From: Dasania sp. GY-MA-18
Lineage (GTDB): Bacteria > Pseudomonadota > Gammaproteobacteria > Pseudomonadales > Dasaniaceae
Length of the DNA stretch: 64,000 nucleotides
Reading direction: 5' to 3'
Assembly: GCF_024734385.1 (NCBI RefSeq)
Contig: NZ_JANHAP010000007.1
Coordinates: 124,001 to 188,000 of the forward strand
Part shown: piece by piece, positions 1 through 7,944 of the stretch
Numbering within the stretch: position 1 is the first letter of the stretch
How the letters are laid out: each line of letters begins with the position of its first letter
The notes under the pieces: generated by a model
Told to the model about the DNA's origin: nothing
Seen by the model: only the letters and a program-made list of their open reading frames with translations
Database searches by the model: none
Made by a program: the position numbers and the translations under genes

Positions 1-2
1 GC

Positions 3-1217
3 GATGATAAGCCCGGCTTAACGGCGTCTATTACCCAAATACTCTCTGCCTATGAGGTTAATATACTGGACATAGGCCAGTCGGTTATTCACGACACGCT
101 CTCGCTGGGGATCTTGGTAGAGGTGCCAGCAGCGGCGGAATCCTCGCCCATATTAAAAGATGTTTTATTTAAGGTGCATGAGCTGGGTTTTTCGGTGCGC
201 TTCTCCCCTATAGATATAGAAGATTACGAACACTGGGTGCAGGGCCAAGGTAAGGCCCGCCATATTATTACGCTGTTATCGCGGCAAATTACGGCGCTGC
301 ATTTATCGGCGCTTACCGACATCGTGGCCAAGCATGGTCTCAACATAGATCGCATAGAGCGCCTATCGGGGCGGGTGTCACTCACCCATGAAAACAGCGA
401 AAAGAGTAAGGCCTGTGTAGAATTTTCGGTGCGCGGCAGTTTGGCAGATATGGCCAGCTTTCGCAGCGAGCTGATGCAATTGGCCAACCAGCACGATGTG
501 GATGTGGCCATACAAGAAGATAATATGTTCCGCCGCAACCGTCGCTTGGTGGTATTTGATATGGACTCTACCTTGATAGAGGCCGAGGTCATAGACGAGT
601 TAGCCAAAGCGGCCGGTGTTGGCGAGCAGGTAGCAGAAATTACCGAGCGCGCGATGCAGGGCGAGCTGGATTTTCAAGCTAGCTTTAGAGAGCGGGTAGC
701 CTTATTAAAAGGTTTAGATGAAAGCGTGCTAGCAGGCATCGCTAAAAATCTACCGGTTACTGAGGGCGCGGAAAAGCTGGTTAGCACGTTAAAGCAGTTA
801 GGCTATAAGACCGCTATCTTAAGCGGCGGCTTTAATTACTTTGGTCAATACCTGCAGAAAATGCTGGGTATAGATTATGTCTATGCCAATGACTTAGAGA
901 TAGTTGATGGCAAGGTGACCGGCAATGTTAACAGCACTATAGTTGATGGTGCCCGCAAGGCTGAGTTGCTGCGTGAAATTGCTCAGCGCGAAGGTATTAG
1001 CCTAGATCAAGCCATAGCCGTAGGTGATGGCGCCAACGACTTGCCTATGTTGAGCATAGCGGGTTTGGGTATAGCTTTTAGAGCCAAGCCCTTAGTCAAA
1101 GAATCGGCTAAACAATCTATCTCGACTTTAGGTTTAGATGGGATTTTGTATTTGCTGGGTATAGGGGATCGCTACGCTATAAAGGAGCAGTCGCAAGTAG
1201 AAAGCGGCAAGCTGTAA
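3..1217 (+). CDS. serB: Phosphoserine phosphatase SerB (5' end outside window)
   Basis: Last step of serine synthesis: hydrolyses O-phosphoserine to serine in the cytoplasm. The frame is open from base 3, and the upstream residues (DDKPGLTASI, then ILDIGQSVIHDTLSLGIL) match the start of the N-terminal ACT region of long gammaproteobacterial SerB, so the true start lies left of the window. The HAD phosphatase part carries the nucleophile motif VVFDMDSTLIEAEVIDELA, the Ser/Gly motif ILSGGFNYF and the Mg-binding GDGANDLPML. It converges on the FimX-like gene, the same pairing I recall from Pseudomonas. Function is secure; only the extreme N-terminus is missing. Confidence 0.96.
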   Translation, partial: DDKPGLTASITQILSAYEVNILDIGQSVIHDTLSLGILVEVPAAAESSPILKDVLFKVHELGFSVRFSPIDIEDYEHWVQGQGKARHIITLLSRQITALHLSALTDIVAKHGLNIDRIERLSGRVSLTHENSEKSKACVEFSVRGSLADMASFRSELMQLANQHDVDVAIQEDNMFRRNRRLVVFDMDSTLIEAEVIDELAKAAGVGEQVAEITERAMQGELDFQASFRERVALLKGLDESVLAGIAKNLPVTEGAEKLVSTLKQLGYKTAILSGGFNYFGQYLQKMLGIDYVYANDLEIVDGKVTGNVNSTIVDGARKAELLREIAQREGISLDQAIAVGDGANDLPMLSIAGLGIAFRAKPLVKESAKQSISTLGLDGILYLLGIGDRYAIKEQSQVESGKL

Positions 1218-1221
1218 GAAA

Positions 1222-1295
1222 AAGCTGGGCTCCGGTTTTCACCGGAGTGGCTATTAATTTGTCTCTTGTCTCTTTAGCGCCCTACGGGCGCTAAG
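1222..1295. terminator. Two hairpins between convergent serB and fimX-like gene
   Basis: Two inverted repeats lie between the convergent genes: CTCCGGT/ACCGGAG around 1230-1247, and TTAGCGCCC-TAC-GGGCGCTAA at 1274-1294, which runs into the stop codon of the minus-strand gene. Neither has a long T-run, so termination in either direction is only suggested by position and stem strength. Confidence 0.4.
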
Positions 1296-3372
1296 CTATA
1301 TCCGTAAACTCATGGTCCATGGTTTTGCTGGGGCCTGCTAGATAATCCCCTTGGATAAAGTCCGCGCCTATTTGCCATAGCACCGCTAGGGCGGAGGCGT
1401 TTTGTATGTCGGGGATTATGGCTTTACTGTTGTTTTCGTTGATGCTGCCAACCAGGGCTTTTAGCGCCTCGGTGTCATTGCTGTTTTGTAGTTGTTCGGT
1501 GTAGCCGTTGCTGAGCCGTACGTAATTGGCTTTAACATGCTTTAGTAGTTTGACGGGTTCATCGGCCATACCAAAGTTGGTAATTGAAAAGCGGCAGCCA
1601 GATTTTTGTAGTGCCTCGGCAAAGTTGATGGCGGCGGTGAGATTGTTATTTAAATCCTGTTCACTAAATTGAAAGGCTATGGTATCTGCCGGTAGGCCAC
1701 CAGCTTTTAAGGCTACGCTTAGCCAGGGGATTAGGCCTTCATCATGTAACGCGTTAGCGGTTAAATTAATAAGCAGGTTAATATTTTGGCCTTTGTCGCG
1801 TTCGGCGGAAAGTAGCTTGGTGGCCTCTAAAATAATCCAGCGGTCCAGGCGAGTATTAACCGCTTGAAAATTAAGCTGGCCAATAAACTCATTAGCCGAT
1901 AGCAGTTGCTCGTTTTCATCGCTGTAGTTAACTAATACTTCGTAATGGTCGCCACTGCTGCCGCGCAGGCTGACGATGGGGTGGAAGAGTAGCGAAAATA
2001 ATTGATCTTCTAATGCTTCTTCTAAAACTTGGTCTAGCTCAGCATCGCCACTGGCATCCCCTAAGGATTTACGTTCACGTTCTGGAATATGAATTTGCGC
2101 GCTATTGCCTATGTGTTTGTTATCGGCGGCGATGCGGATTTGTTCGCAGGTTTCATAGGCGCCATCAATAATGCGATAGGGGTCGGTTACTTTCCCGTCC
2201 AGTGCCACCACACCTATGCTTACGGTGCATTGCAGTGATTGCTTGTGTACTTCAACTATGTGTGACTCTATGCTTTTGCACAGCTCTTGAGCTAGCTCTA
2301 GCGCTTTTTGGGCGCCGGTATCAGATAGTAGTATGGTGTAGCCATCGTCACAGTAATGGGCTAGGCAGCTATCTTGTTGCGTGTGGCTTTGTATATGTTT
2401 GGCAATGTCTGCAATGACCGCCTCTATACTGCTAATGCCTATGCGGCGACGCAGCGAGCCGAACTGATCGATGCTAATAAACATCACGGTGCTAATAGTG
2501 GTGCCTGCTGCAGCTTGTTTAATATGCGAGTCTAGTTGGGCAATAAAATAATCATGGCTGTATAAGCCAGTAGCCGGGTCGTGATCCATGCTGGCGACGC
2601 TTTCGCCGCCATTGCTGCGTTGGCTGATGGTAAGTTGCACGCATTGTTCGTCGTCATAGGTAGCACAGCTGAGTTGCACATGGCTGTCAAACTGCTCGCC
2701 GTTTTCTTTGCGGCCAGAAAAATTAAACTGGGTGCTGTCATCGCTGGTTAATTGATTTTTTAATAGGCCTTTAAATTTATCCTGATCTTCATCGGCTATC
2801 ATATCGACGATGGGGAAGCAGTCTAGGTCTTCGGCAGCGCTATAGCCAAAGGTTTCGGCAAACAGTTGGTTGCTGCCTATAATCATGCCGTCAGAAATGT
2901 AGGCTATGGCATCTTGTGATTGGTCTAGCAACATTTCGCAGCGCTGTTCGGCTTCGCTTAGTTGCTCGTTAAGCAGGCGGTTTTTGCGAATGATATTGTA
3001 TTTGTCCACCTCTCTAAAGGCGGCGTGGCAGAGCCTGGCCTGGTCGGCAGGGTCTATAACATCGCTGGCTCCTGCCTCAAATAATTTGGCTAGGCTATTG
3101 CAATTTTCACGTATGACTATGACCGGTAGTTGTAGTTTGGATTTTTTGCGTTGCTCCAAACATTGCTCAGGCTTGATTTCGGGATGGAAGTCATCGGCGA
3201 TGAGTAAGTCCCAGTCGTCGTCATTTTTAAAGGCAGTAAACAGCTCTTCAGCGGAAGCGACTCTATGCGCTCTGGCGACGCGTCCTGCGTTGCGAAAAAT
3301 GCTGACTAAGTGTTCGCCGGCATTGTCAGACTCGTTAACCAGTAGCAGCTTGATTGTGCTTTTTCTTGCCAT
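1291..3372 (-). CDS. fimX: FimX-like REC-PAS-GGDEF-EAL protein with degenerate catalytic motifs
   Basis: 693 residues: an N-terminal receiver-like domain (about 1-130), PAS (about 140-255), GGDEF-like (about 265-430) and EAL-like (about 445-690). The GGDEF signature is replaced by HYCDDGYTILL. The EAL signature reads YEVLVNYSDE, and the metal-binding DDFGT loop has become ITNFGM, so neither synthesis nor hydrolysis of c-di-GMP is expected. This is the pattern of FimX, a c-di-GMP receptor controlling type IV pilus twitching in Pseudomonas, and the position beside serB also matches fimX there. It probably acts as a c-di-GMP sensor. No pilus genes lie in the window, so the target is inferred from the family. 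Confidence 0.82.
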   Translation of the reverse strand: MARKSTIKLLLVNESDNAGEHLVSIFRNAGRVARAHRVASAEELFTAFKNDDDWDLLIADDFHPEIKPEQCLEQRKKSKLQLPVIVIRENCNSLAKLFEAGASDVIDPADQARLCHAAFREVDKYNIIRKNRLLNEQLSEAEQRCEMLLDQSQDAIAYISDGMIIGSNQLFAETFGYSAAEDLDCFPIVDMIADEDQDKFKGLLKNQLTSDDSTQFNFSGRKENGEQFDSHVQLSCATYDDEQCVQLTISQRSNGGESVASMDHDPATGLYSHDYFIAQLDSHIKQAAAGTTISTVMFISIDQFGSLRRRIGISSIEAVIADIAKHIQSHTQQDSCLAHYCDDGYTILLSDTGAQKALELAQELCKSIESHIVEVHKQSLQCTVSIGVVALDGKVTDPYRIIDGAYETCEQIRIAADNKHIGNSAQIHIPERERKSLGDASGDAELDQVLEEALEDQLFSLLFHPIVSLRGSSGDHYEVLVNYSDENEQLLSANEFIGQLNFQAVNTRLDRWIILEATKLLSAERDKGQNINLLINLTANALHDEGLIPWLSVALKAGGLPADTIAFQFSEQDLNNNLTAAINFAEALQKSGCRFSITNFGMADEPVKLLKHVKANYVRLSNGYTEQLQNSNDTEALKALVGSINENNSKAIIPDIQNASALAVLWQIGADFIQGDYLAGPSKTMDHEFTDIA

Positions 3373-3457
3373 AATTTCTAATAACCACCGTTAAAAAACA
3401 TTATCCGTTAAGCCTTGCTTCTTTGTAGAAGCGCTTAAAAGTTTTTTGATGCTGTGT

Positions 3458-5254
3458 TTATAAATTTTTCCATAAAGAGTCAAAGCCGTCATCAATATCG
3501 GGGCTAGGCGTCGTTTTTTTACTGTTGTCACTATCCATTACTGAGCCAATTTTTCTAAATTCAAAGCGGTTGTAGGCCCCGGTTTCATTTAGTTTTTTAG
3601 TGAGCTGGATTTGCACCTCTTTGCCTTGTTGGTTCAAGGTTACCTTTTGCCCTTCCTTGAAGGGTACTCTGGGGGTAATCAAAGTAACAGGTATATTTAA
3701 GCTGGACATTTCAGGCAGTACCAAGGCGCGCAGATATTCATTGGGGCTGCCAGTTTTTTGTACTATGCGTGCGCCATAGGGCGAGGCGGTAGGGCTAATC
3801 AGTTCTAGGCCTAGCTGAGTACTTTGGTCGTGCTGATGATCTATCCAGCGTATCACGCCTATGCTCCAGTTGTGGCCGTGCGGTTCCTGAATGCCAACAA
3901 TTTCACCTGCCTTAATGGTAATGGGGTCATCGTCGGGCCATTTGATGCAATAGCCCTGCGGGCTAGAGTTAAGGGCGCTAACCTGATGATTGCGATACTT
4001 GGAGGTTTCCTTATCGTCTTGCAAGCTTTTGCTGATGTGAAAATCGATAGACTCCATGGCGATATTGGTTTGCCCTACATTGGATTCGTAGGGGCTGTCC
4101 CAAACGTCTTTTTGCCTGGCTTCTATAGTGGGGGGGCGCATAAAGCGGTTGGACTTTTCCATCACTATAGAGCCCGAGTTGCTATCTGACAGTAGCGCCT
4201 CAAAGCTCATTTCGCCAGAGGCAAAATGGTGGGTGGAACTTAGGCCCATGCTGATATTGAGTTCGTCATTGCTCTCTAGGCGCATAAAGGTGCGCTTGCT
4301 CATTTCACTCCAGGCCAAAAATAAATGGCCTAGCAGGTCGTTAGAGATAATAAACTGGCCGTCAGTAAACATCAGATTATTTTCTTGTTGCTGCCGTAAG
4401 GCTTCAAAGTGATGTATTAACCGGCTGGTATCCAAGCTTAACCAGCTGCTGTCTATGGCTGACTCATAGGCTTCGCGATACAGCGGGGGGGAGTCTGATA
4501 GCGGGTTGATTACAAATAAGCTGTCTTGATCGGCGTGTTCAATTTGGCAGTACTGGCTCCAGCTGGTGAGTGGCGCCAGTAGTTGTTTAAAATCTTCCTG
4601 TCGCAACTGTTTGGGTTTGGATGCACCTAATAGCAGCACCCTGATATAGGCCGATAGCACTGTGCCATCGCCTATTTCTTTATCGTTGACGTCTATGCTA
4701 AGCGCGTTGTGTTGTTGGCCTAGCAAATAAAATTGATGCAGTTGTTGCCATAAATGCTTGTCAGATGACTCGTATAATTGAAAGTTACGGATAAGATTGA
4801 CCGTGCTCTCAGTAATAGCGCGGTACAGCGCTTTGGCAATAAGCTGATCGGGTTTGCCACCCACTATGCGCTTACCCAGCGCCGAGGCGTGGCTGGCGAC
4901 TATGGTGTAGCCGGTAATCATTTGCTGGTGCAAGGTTTGGCTGAGGTTGGCCACCTGCTTGGCTTGTTTGGGCAGGATAATAGGCTGATTTAAATAATGC
5001 TTGCTTAACGAGCGGCTGACAAAGTGGATCTGCGCCCGCAATTGCTCCAATATTTTATAGCGCTCTTCAGGTAGCAGGCGCACCCGATTAAGCTCGCTAA
5101 TGGCTTGAAATAGCTGACGGGTGGTTTGCCCTATATTGGCTTTGGGCAGCTGGTCTACCCATTCGATCACCGCATTTTCTTTGCATGCAAAGAAACTGGA
5201 TCCGTCCAGGTCCTGACGCGGGATTCTGATTCTTATTTGTCCTTCACTACTCAT
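3458..5254 (-). CDS. Uncharacterised 598-aa protein with PilZ-like signatures (PA4958-like)
   Basis: Cytoplasmic protein with no signal peptide or membrane segment. The middle region has an RxxxR motif (RTFMR, 321-325) followed by a NISMGLSSTHHF segment. Further on, NSSPQG at 429-434 fits the NxSxxG half of a PilZ signature and is followed by a beta-rich stretch (GVIRWIDH, LGLELISP). It lies directly upstream of the FimX-like gene on the same strand with an 85-bp gap, the arrangement I recall for PA4958-fimX in Pseudomonas. I infer a c-di-GMP-linked partner of the FimX-like protein. The two PilZ half-motifs are about 100 residues apart, so classical c-di-GMP binding is uncertain. Confidence 0.6.
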   Translation of the reverse strand: MSSEGQIRIRIPRQDLDGSSFFACKENAVIEWVDQLPKANIGQTTRQLFQAISELNRVRLLPEERYKILEQLRAQIHFVSRSLSKHYLNQPIILPKQAKQVANLSQTLHQQMITGYTIVASHASALGKRIVGGKPDQLIAKALYRAITESTVNLIRNFQLYESSDKHLWQQLHQFYLLGQQHNALSIDVNDKEIGDGTVLSAYIRVLLLGASKPKQLRQEDFKQLLAPLTSWSQYCQIEHADQDSLFVINPLSDSPPLYREAYESAIDSSWLSLDTSRLIHHFEALRQQQENNLMFTDGQFIISNDLLGHLFLAWSEMSKRTFMRLESNDELNISMGLSSTHHFASGEMSFEALLSDSNSGSIVMEKSNRFMRPPTIEARQKDVWDSPYESNVGQTNIAMESIDFHISKSLQDDKETSKYRNHQVSALNSSPQGYCIKWPDDDPITIKAGEIVGIQEPHGHNWSIGVIRWIDHQHDQSTQLGLELISPTASPYGARIVQKTGSPNEYLRALVLPEMSSLNIPVTLITPRVPFKEGQKVTLNQQGKEVQIQLTKKLNETGAYNRFEFRKIGSVMDSDNSKKTTPSPDIDDGFDSLWKNL

Positions 5255-5368
5255 AGGGCGGTTGTAATAACATCTAGTGATTATTGGTTAAGCAACAAGT
5301 GTAGCAGAGTTCGCTAACTTGTTGATATTTCGATAGAAGAATCCTCTTTTTCTAGCTTATATACAAGC

Positions 5369-6412
5369 TTAAAAGGCGGGGATGGGGGTTTTTGAGCCAT
5401 AGTTGGGCAATTCGCGTACCAGTTTGGGCACTAGGTAGCCGGGCAGCCGGTCGCGCAGCGCTGCCAGTAGTGCAATGGCGCGCTCTTCAGCCACATCAAA
5501 ATGCGCAGCCCCTTGTACCTTATCTAGCACATGCAGGTAGTAGGGCAGCACGCCTTGGGCAAAAAGTTTTTCGCTCAGTGCCTGCAGGGTGGCGCTGTCG
5601 TCGTTGATGTGGGCCAGCAGCACGGATTGGTTGAGTAGGGTGACGCCTGCAGCTTTGAGTTTGGCCATGGCCTGCTGTACGCGCTCGTCCAGTTCATTGG
5701 GGTGGTTGCAGTGAATCACAAACACTGTTTGCAGGCGGCTGCCGGTTAACAGGGCTACCAGTTCATCGCTGATGCGTTCGGGTATAACCAGAGGCAGGCG
5801 GCTGTGTACGCGCAAGGTGTGTACATGGGGTATGGCGGCTATGCGCTGTACTAATTCGGCTAGTTGTTTATCGCTGGCTACCAGCGGGTCGCCGCCGCTG
5901 AGTATCACTTCGCTAATGCTGTTGTCGGCGGCGATATAGTCCAGTGCGTTTTGCCATTCTTGGCGGCTGGGGTTGTTATCCTCATAGGGGAAATGGCGCC
6001 TAAAGCAATAGCGGCAGTTTATGGCGCAGCCGCCGCTGACTACCAGCAGCACCCGGCCGTGATATTTATGGATTAAACCAGGGTGAGGGTTACTGCTTTG
6101 CTCCTCTAACGGGTCGGCAACAAAGCCTGTTTGCGCTAATAGCTCAGCCCCTTGCGGTAACACTTGCAGTAGCAGAGGGTCATTCCAGTCGCCGCGCTGC
6201 ATTTTATCCACAAAGGCGCTGGGCACTCGCAGGGCAAAATCTTGGCAGGCCGCAAGGTGCGCGGGCATGTCTTCGGCTTGCAGGTCTAGGCGGGCAAATA
6301 GCTCAGCGGGCTCGCGTATTAGCGTTTTAAGCTGTTGCTGCCAGCTGGCGGTGGCCGGGGTTTTGCTCTGCCAAATTAGGTCGGTAGGGGCTGTCATAGG
6401 TGTACTGCTCAT
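5369..6412 (-). CDS. epmB: EF-P beta-lysylation protein EpmB (lysine 2,3-aminomutase family)
   Basis: Radical-SAM, PLP-dependent enzyme that converts (S)-alpha-lysine to (R)-beta-lysine for attachment to elongation factor P. 347 residues, normal for EpmB and shorter than catabolic KamA. The iron-sulfur triad is CxxxCxxC at C129, C133 and C136 (GGCAINCRYCFRRHFPY). A C-terminal GSKTPI carries the lysine likely to bind PLP. Its partners efp and epmA are in the window but about 9.5 kb away, separated by the amine island; in many gammaproteobacteria epmB and efp are divergent neighbours. The start ATG has an in-frame ATG six codons on; the longer form is kept. Confidence 0.94.
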   Translation of the reverse strand: MSSTPMTAPTDLIWQSKTPATASWQQQLKTLIREPAELFARLDLQAEDMPAHLAACQDFALRVPSAFVDKMQRGDWNDPLLLQVLPQGAELLAQTGFVADPLEEQSSNPHPGLIHKYHGRVLLVVSGGCAINCRYCFRRHFPYEDNNPSRQEWQNALDYIAADNSISEVILSGGDPLVASDKQLAELVQRIAAIPHVHTLRVHSRLPLVIPERISDELVALLTGSRLQTVFVIHCNHPNELDERVQQAMAKLKAAGVTLLNQSVLLAHINDDSATLQALSEKLFAQGVLPYYLHVLDKVQGAAHFDVAEERAIALLAALRDRLPGYLVPKLVRELPNYGSKTPIPAF

Positions 6413-6710
6413 GGCCAGCGGTGGCCAGGGTTAGGGCTTAAACGCTGGTCATTATACCAAGATTAGCGCAGGGACTAGTAGCGGCTAGAAAAAGCAGGGG
6501 CTGGTATGGGGATTATTAATGATACGCCATAATTCCAATGCCGTCTGGTTTTGTGTCGTTTGCTCTGTTATTGTCGCTGACACGGTTGGCAGGTTTAAGC
6601 ATAGACATGTTATAGGCCTGGGTTGAGCTTAGTGGTTTACTGGCAGCCGGTTAGGGAATGAGGATAAGGGCCGTTATTGCTTTGTTATCAGCTTTCAGGA
6701 GCCGCATGCC

Positions 6711-7664
6711 ATGATTATAGTTAGCCCCTCTAGTGCCGACAGCACGCAACAGCAGTTTGAGTCTTGGAGCCATGCGGTAAATCAGACCTTTAGCGCGGTT
6801 GCCTGTGAGAGAACTGGGGTGCTGACTAGTAATTTTGACGGCCATTTAGCGTCTACCCAGCTTGAGCGTACCCACTTAGCGCAGGTGCAAAGTGCGCCTT
6901 TGGATATTTACAGGCGCAAACCCCATATTGCTGAAGTGAGTGATGATTACTATTTGGTTAAGTTTCAAGTCGAAGGTGTAGGTGTTTTTAGCCAGCTGGG
7001 GCGCGAGGCTGTGCTAATGCCTGGGGACTTTGTGCTGGCCAGCACGGTCGAGCCCTATGAGTTGCATTTTCCCCAGCATTATCGCCAAGCGGTGTTAGCC
7101 ATTCCGCAAAATATTTTGCAAGACCAGTTAGCTGACCCCGAGCAGTACCTGGGTAGGCATATGGCCAGCAACCAAGGCACGAATGGCCTTTGCAGCCAGT
7201 TTGTGATGTCGTTGCTGCAGTCTATAGATAATTTTGAGACTGGATTGGTGCAGCGTTTAGAGGCAAATATGCTGGACTTGCTGGTGACCTCATTAACTTA
7301 TAGTAGGCCTAGCGCGCAGCGTGTGGATAGAGAGTTGCGCGCTGAGCATATCTATCGAGTGAAAAACTTTATTAATAAACACCTTAAAGATACCCGGCTA
7401 TCTCCCGAAATGATTGCGCAAGCACAGGGGATTAGCACCCGCTATTTGCACATGTTGTTTAAGCCTGAGGGGGTGTCGGTAGGCCGCTATATACAGCAGC
7501 AACGCTTGCAAGGCTGTAAAGCCTCTTTGGAAAACCCCGAGCTTAGCGCGCTCACCGCTACAGAAATTGCTTATCACTGGGGCTTTAATGATGCTTCGCA
7601 TTTTGGCCGTAGCTTTAAAGCAATGTTTGGAGTTTCGCCAGGTCAATACCGTAAATGCTTATAG
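6711..7664 (+). CDS. AraC-family transcriptional regulator, FeaR-like
   Basis: 317 residues. An N-terminal cupin-like sensing domain of the AraC_binding_2 type (about 20-190, with FQVEGVGVFSQLGREAVLMPGDFVL) precedes a C-terminal double helix-turn-helix (about 215-315, ending ATEIAYHWGFNDASHFGRSFKAMFGVSPGQYRKC, the classical AraC signature). E. coli FeaR has this architecture and controls tynA and feaB, the amine oxidase and phenylacetaldehyde dehydrogenase genes. Here the gene directly precedes a TonB receptor, an aldehyde dehydrogenase and the amine dehydrogenase genes on the same strand, so it is probably their activator responding to an aromatic amine or its aldehyde. AGGAG ahead of ATG 6711 supports the start. 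Confidence 0.85.
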   Translation: MIIVSPSSADSTQQQFESWSHAVNQTFSAVACERTGVLTSNFDGHLASTQLERTHLAQVQSAPLDIYRRKPHIAEVSDDYYLVKFQVEGVGVFSQLGREAVLMPGDFVLASTVEPYELHFPQHYRQAVLAIPQNILQDQLADPEQYLGRHMASNQGTNGLCSQFVMSLLQSIDNFETGLVQRLEANMLDLLVTSLTYSRPSAQRVDRELRAEHIYRVKNFINKHLKDTRLSPEMIAQAQGISTRYLHMLFKPEGVSVGRYIQQQRLQGCKASLENPELSALTATEIAYHWGFNDASHFGRSFKAMFGVSPGQYRKCL

Positions 7665-7704
7665 TTATTGATCTTTATTACTGCCACTAATTTTTTATTG
7701 ATCT
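7665..7704 (+). repeat. 10-bp direct repeat, candidate operator for the AraC-type regulator
   Basis: TTATTGATCT occurs at 7665-7674 and again at 7695-7704, exactly 30 bp apart, close to three helical turns. It lies in the 280-bp gap between the regulator and the TonB receptor gene. AraC-family proteins commonly bind direct repeats on one DNA face. Only the sequence is seen; its role as an operator is inferred. Confidence 0.35.
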
Positions 7705-7944
7705 ATGCGCAAGCTTTGTAATGCCTTTTAGCTTTGCATTTCATCAGGGCCTGTGTATTTCGCTTTCAGTCAATTTTTCTTTTCTCTCTAGTGCCATCGC
7801 TGTTGGCTTTTGTTTGCTTTACTAGCTTTACTAAAGTGAAACAGCTTTGGTTGATTTGGGCCGCGCCCAAATAAATCATAACAAAAATAATATGCACCCT
7901 ATTCATGCCAACGCTATGAGTATCAAAGGGTAAAGGAGAGATCG

